The notes beneath the pieces were generated by a model that made no database searches, was not told the origin of the DNA, and was given only the letters and a program-made list of their open reading frames with translations. A DNA stretch of 6,133 bases from the NCBI GenBank assembly GCA_027435495.1, contig DAHZZC010000533.1:1-6133 (forward strand), in the 5' to 3' direction. This document shows, piece by piece, positions 4,844-6,133 of the stretch. Position 1 is the first letter of the stretch. Every line of letters begins with the position of its first letter. The DNA is from Planctomycetales bacterium (lineage in GTDB: Bacteria; Planctomycetota; Planctomycetia; Isosphaerales; Isosphaeraceae). Both the position numbers and the translations under genes were made by a program.

Positions 4844-6133
4844 ATGGTCGGACGTTCGATGGACCGACGCGAGGCCATGCGCCTCGGGCTGGCCGGTTTG
4901 GTCGGCGGCGGGACCTCCGCCTCGGTCCCGGGGCATCTCGAAGCCAGGCCGCCCGCCATGCGGGTGATCGCGATCAACGTCCTGCTCGACGAGCCGATCG
5001 GCCGGATCGAGCCCGCCATCTACAGCCAGTTCGCCGAGCATATCGGCGGCGTGATCTACGATGGCATCTGGGTTGGCCGCGACTCGAAGATCGAGAACGT
5101 CTTCGGGATTCGGCGGGCCATCATCGACCATCTGAAACGGATCGGTCCGGTCGTCGTCCGATGGCCGGGCGGTTGCTTTGCCGACCGATACCACTGGAGA
5201 GACGGGATCGGCCCCGTCGATCGGCGCCCCCGCCGCTTCGGCCGATGGCGTGAGGAAACCGAGACCAACCAGTTCGGCACCCACGAGTTCCTCGAATTCT
5301 GCCGGCTTTGCGAGGTTCAGCCCTACCTCGCCGCGAACGTCGGCACCGGCTCGCCCGAGGAATTTCAGCAGTGGGTCGAGTATTGCAACGCGCCCGCAGG
5401 CTCGACCACCCTGGCCGACGAGCGAGCGGCTAACGGCCACCCCGAGCCCTTCCAGGTCAAGTTCTGGGGCGTCGGCAATGAGAGCTGGGGATGCGGCGGT
5501 AACTTCATCCCCGAGGACTACTGTAGCGCCTATCGTCGGTTCGTCGAGTGGGTTCCGAGTTACCAGACGCCGCCGTTCCTGATCGCGGCCGGACCCAACA
5601 GCAACGACCTCGACTGGACCCGTCGCTTCTTCACCCGATGGGCCGACGGCACCCACGCCAAAATCCACGGATGGGCCCCGCATTATTACTGCGGGACCAC
5701 CGGCCACGCGCTGAAGTTCAGCGTCGATCAGTGGTACGAGCAACTGCACCGGGCGAGTGTGATGGAGACGCTCATCAAGGACCAGTGGACCGTGATGGGC
5801 GAGTTCGACCGCAAGCATCAGGTCCGGCTGGTGATCGACGAGTGGGGAAGCTGGCATCCGCCCGGAACCGAAATCAATCCGCGGCACCTCTTCGAGCAGA
5901 TGGGGACCCTCCGCGATGCGATGGTCGCTGCGCTCTCACTGGATACGTTCAACCGACACGCCGAGAAGGTCCGGATGGCGAACATCGCGCAGCTTGTGAA
6001 CAACCTCCACTCGCTCTTCCTGGCCGATGGCGACCGGTTCGTCTGCACGCCAACATTCCACGTCTACGAGATGTATCGACCCCACCAGAATGCAAAGGCC
6101 GTCCGGATCGACGTTCAGGCTCCCGACGTCCCG
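4844..6133 (+). CDS. GH51 alpha-L-arabinofuranosidase with Tat-like leader (3' end outside window)
   Basis: The frame runs open for 430 codons to the window edge; family members with a leader are usually somewhat over 500 residues, so the C-terminal beta-sandwich end is missing. It removes terminal alpha-L-arabinofuranosyl units from plant-type polysaccharides such as arabinan or arabinoxylan. The barrel signatures are clear: YSQFAEHIGGVIYDGIW (60-76), VVRWPGGCFADRYHW (104-118), the acid/base Glu213 in GVGNESWGCGG and the nucleophile Glu333 in VIDEWGSW, followed by TLRDAMVAALSLDTFNRHA, ANIAQLVNNLHSLF and TPTFHVYEMYRPHQ. The N-terminus (DRREAMRLGLAGLVGGG) has twin arginines before a hydrophobic stretch, suggesting Tat export, although many GH51 enzymes are cytosolic. 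ATG 4844 is taken as the start; the in-frame ATG 4859 (MDRREAM) is equally possible, and neither has a strong ribosome binding site. It begins 37 nt after tRNA-Leu and has no obvious promoter of its own. Confidence 0.92.
   Translation, partial: MVGRSMDRREAMRLGLAGLVGGGTSASVPGHLEARPPAMRVIAINVLLDEPIGRIEPAIYSQFAEHIGGVIYDGIWVGRDSKIENVFGIRRAIIDHLKRIGPVVVRWPGGCFADRYHWRDGIGPVDRRPRRFGRWREETETNQFGTHEFLEFCRLCEVQPYLAANVGTGSPEEFQQWVEYCNAPAGSTTLADERAANGHPEPFQVKFWGVGNESWGCGGNFIPEDYCSAYRRFVEWVPSYQTPPFLIAAGPNSNDLDWTRRFFTRWADGTHAKIHGWAPHYYCGTTGHALKFSVDQWYEQLHRASVMETLIKDQWTVMGEFDRKHQVRLVIDEWGSWHPPGTEINPRHLFEQMGTLRDAMVAALSLDTFNRHAEKVRMANIAQLVNNLHSLFLADGDRFVCTPTFHVYEMYRPHQNAKAVRIDVQAPDVP

Noticed and set aside
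3242..5887. 881-codon open frame on the minus strand
   Set aside because: It runs antisense to the lyase, tRNA-Leu and GH51 genes, all of which have clear family motifs. The translation is low in family-like structure and rich in Arg, Gly, Pro and Asp, as expected for the complement of GC-biased codons. Its end is an out-of-frame reading of the DUF1080 gene.

Overview
The window looks like chromosomal DNA from a high-GC planctomycete, most likely of the Isosphaeraceae type. This is inferred from strong G/C bias at third codon positions, a DUF1080 (3-keto-disaccharide hydrolase-like) secreted protein, a Tat-exported glycoside hydrolase, and the general gene style. No rRNA or other marker fixes the taxonomy.

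Region 1 (1-2861, all + strand) carries three genes that recur together in many bacteria: the C-terminal part of a circularly permuted ATP-grasp protein, a complete alpha-E domain protein whose start overlaps the ATP-grasp stop by 8 nt, and a transglutaminase-like cysteine enzyme with Cys/His/Asp in place. Comparative genomics has predicted that such sets act in ATP-dependent peptide or amide ligation coupled to peptide cleavage or transfer, but the substrate is unknown. The alpha-E and transglutaminase genes are separated by a 259-nt gap. It is filled by an AT-rich element with 7-nt repeats in inverted orientation at both ends.

Region 2 (2836-4654) is a divergent pair. The DUF1080 protein is on the minus strand and its 3' end overlaps the transglutaminase gene by 26 nt. 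An N-acetylneuraminate lyase-like class I aldolase is on the plus strand. They share a 154-nt intergenic region with a candidate promoter for the minus-strand gene.

Region 3 (4655-6133) holds a tRNA-Leu(GAG) with a plausible promoter just after the lyase stop codon. Only 37 nt further on is a GH51 alpha-L-arabinofuranosidase with a Tat-like leader, cut off by the right edge of the window. The sugar-related proteins of regions 2 and 3 (DUF1080, lyase, GH51) fit a glycan-degrading lifestyle, but they do not form one obvious operon. Long open frames antisense to the lyase, tRNA and GH51 are GC-rich artefacts, not genes.

No CRISPR array, transposase or phage gene is visible. The least explained features are the inverted heptad-repeat element, the tight tRNA-GH51 arrangement, and the unknown substrate of the ATP-grasp/alpha-E/transglutaminase set.
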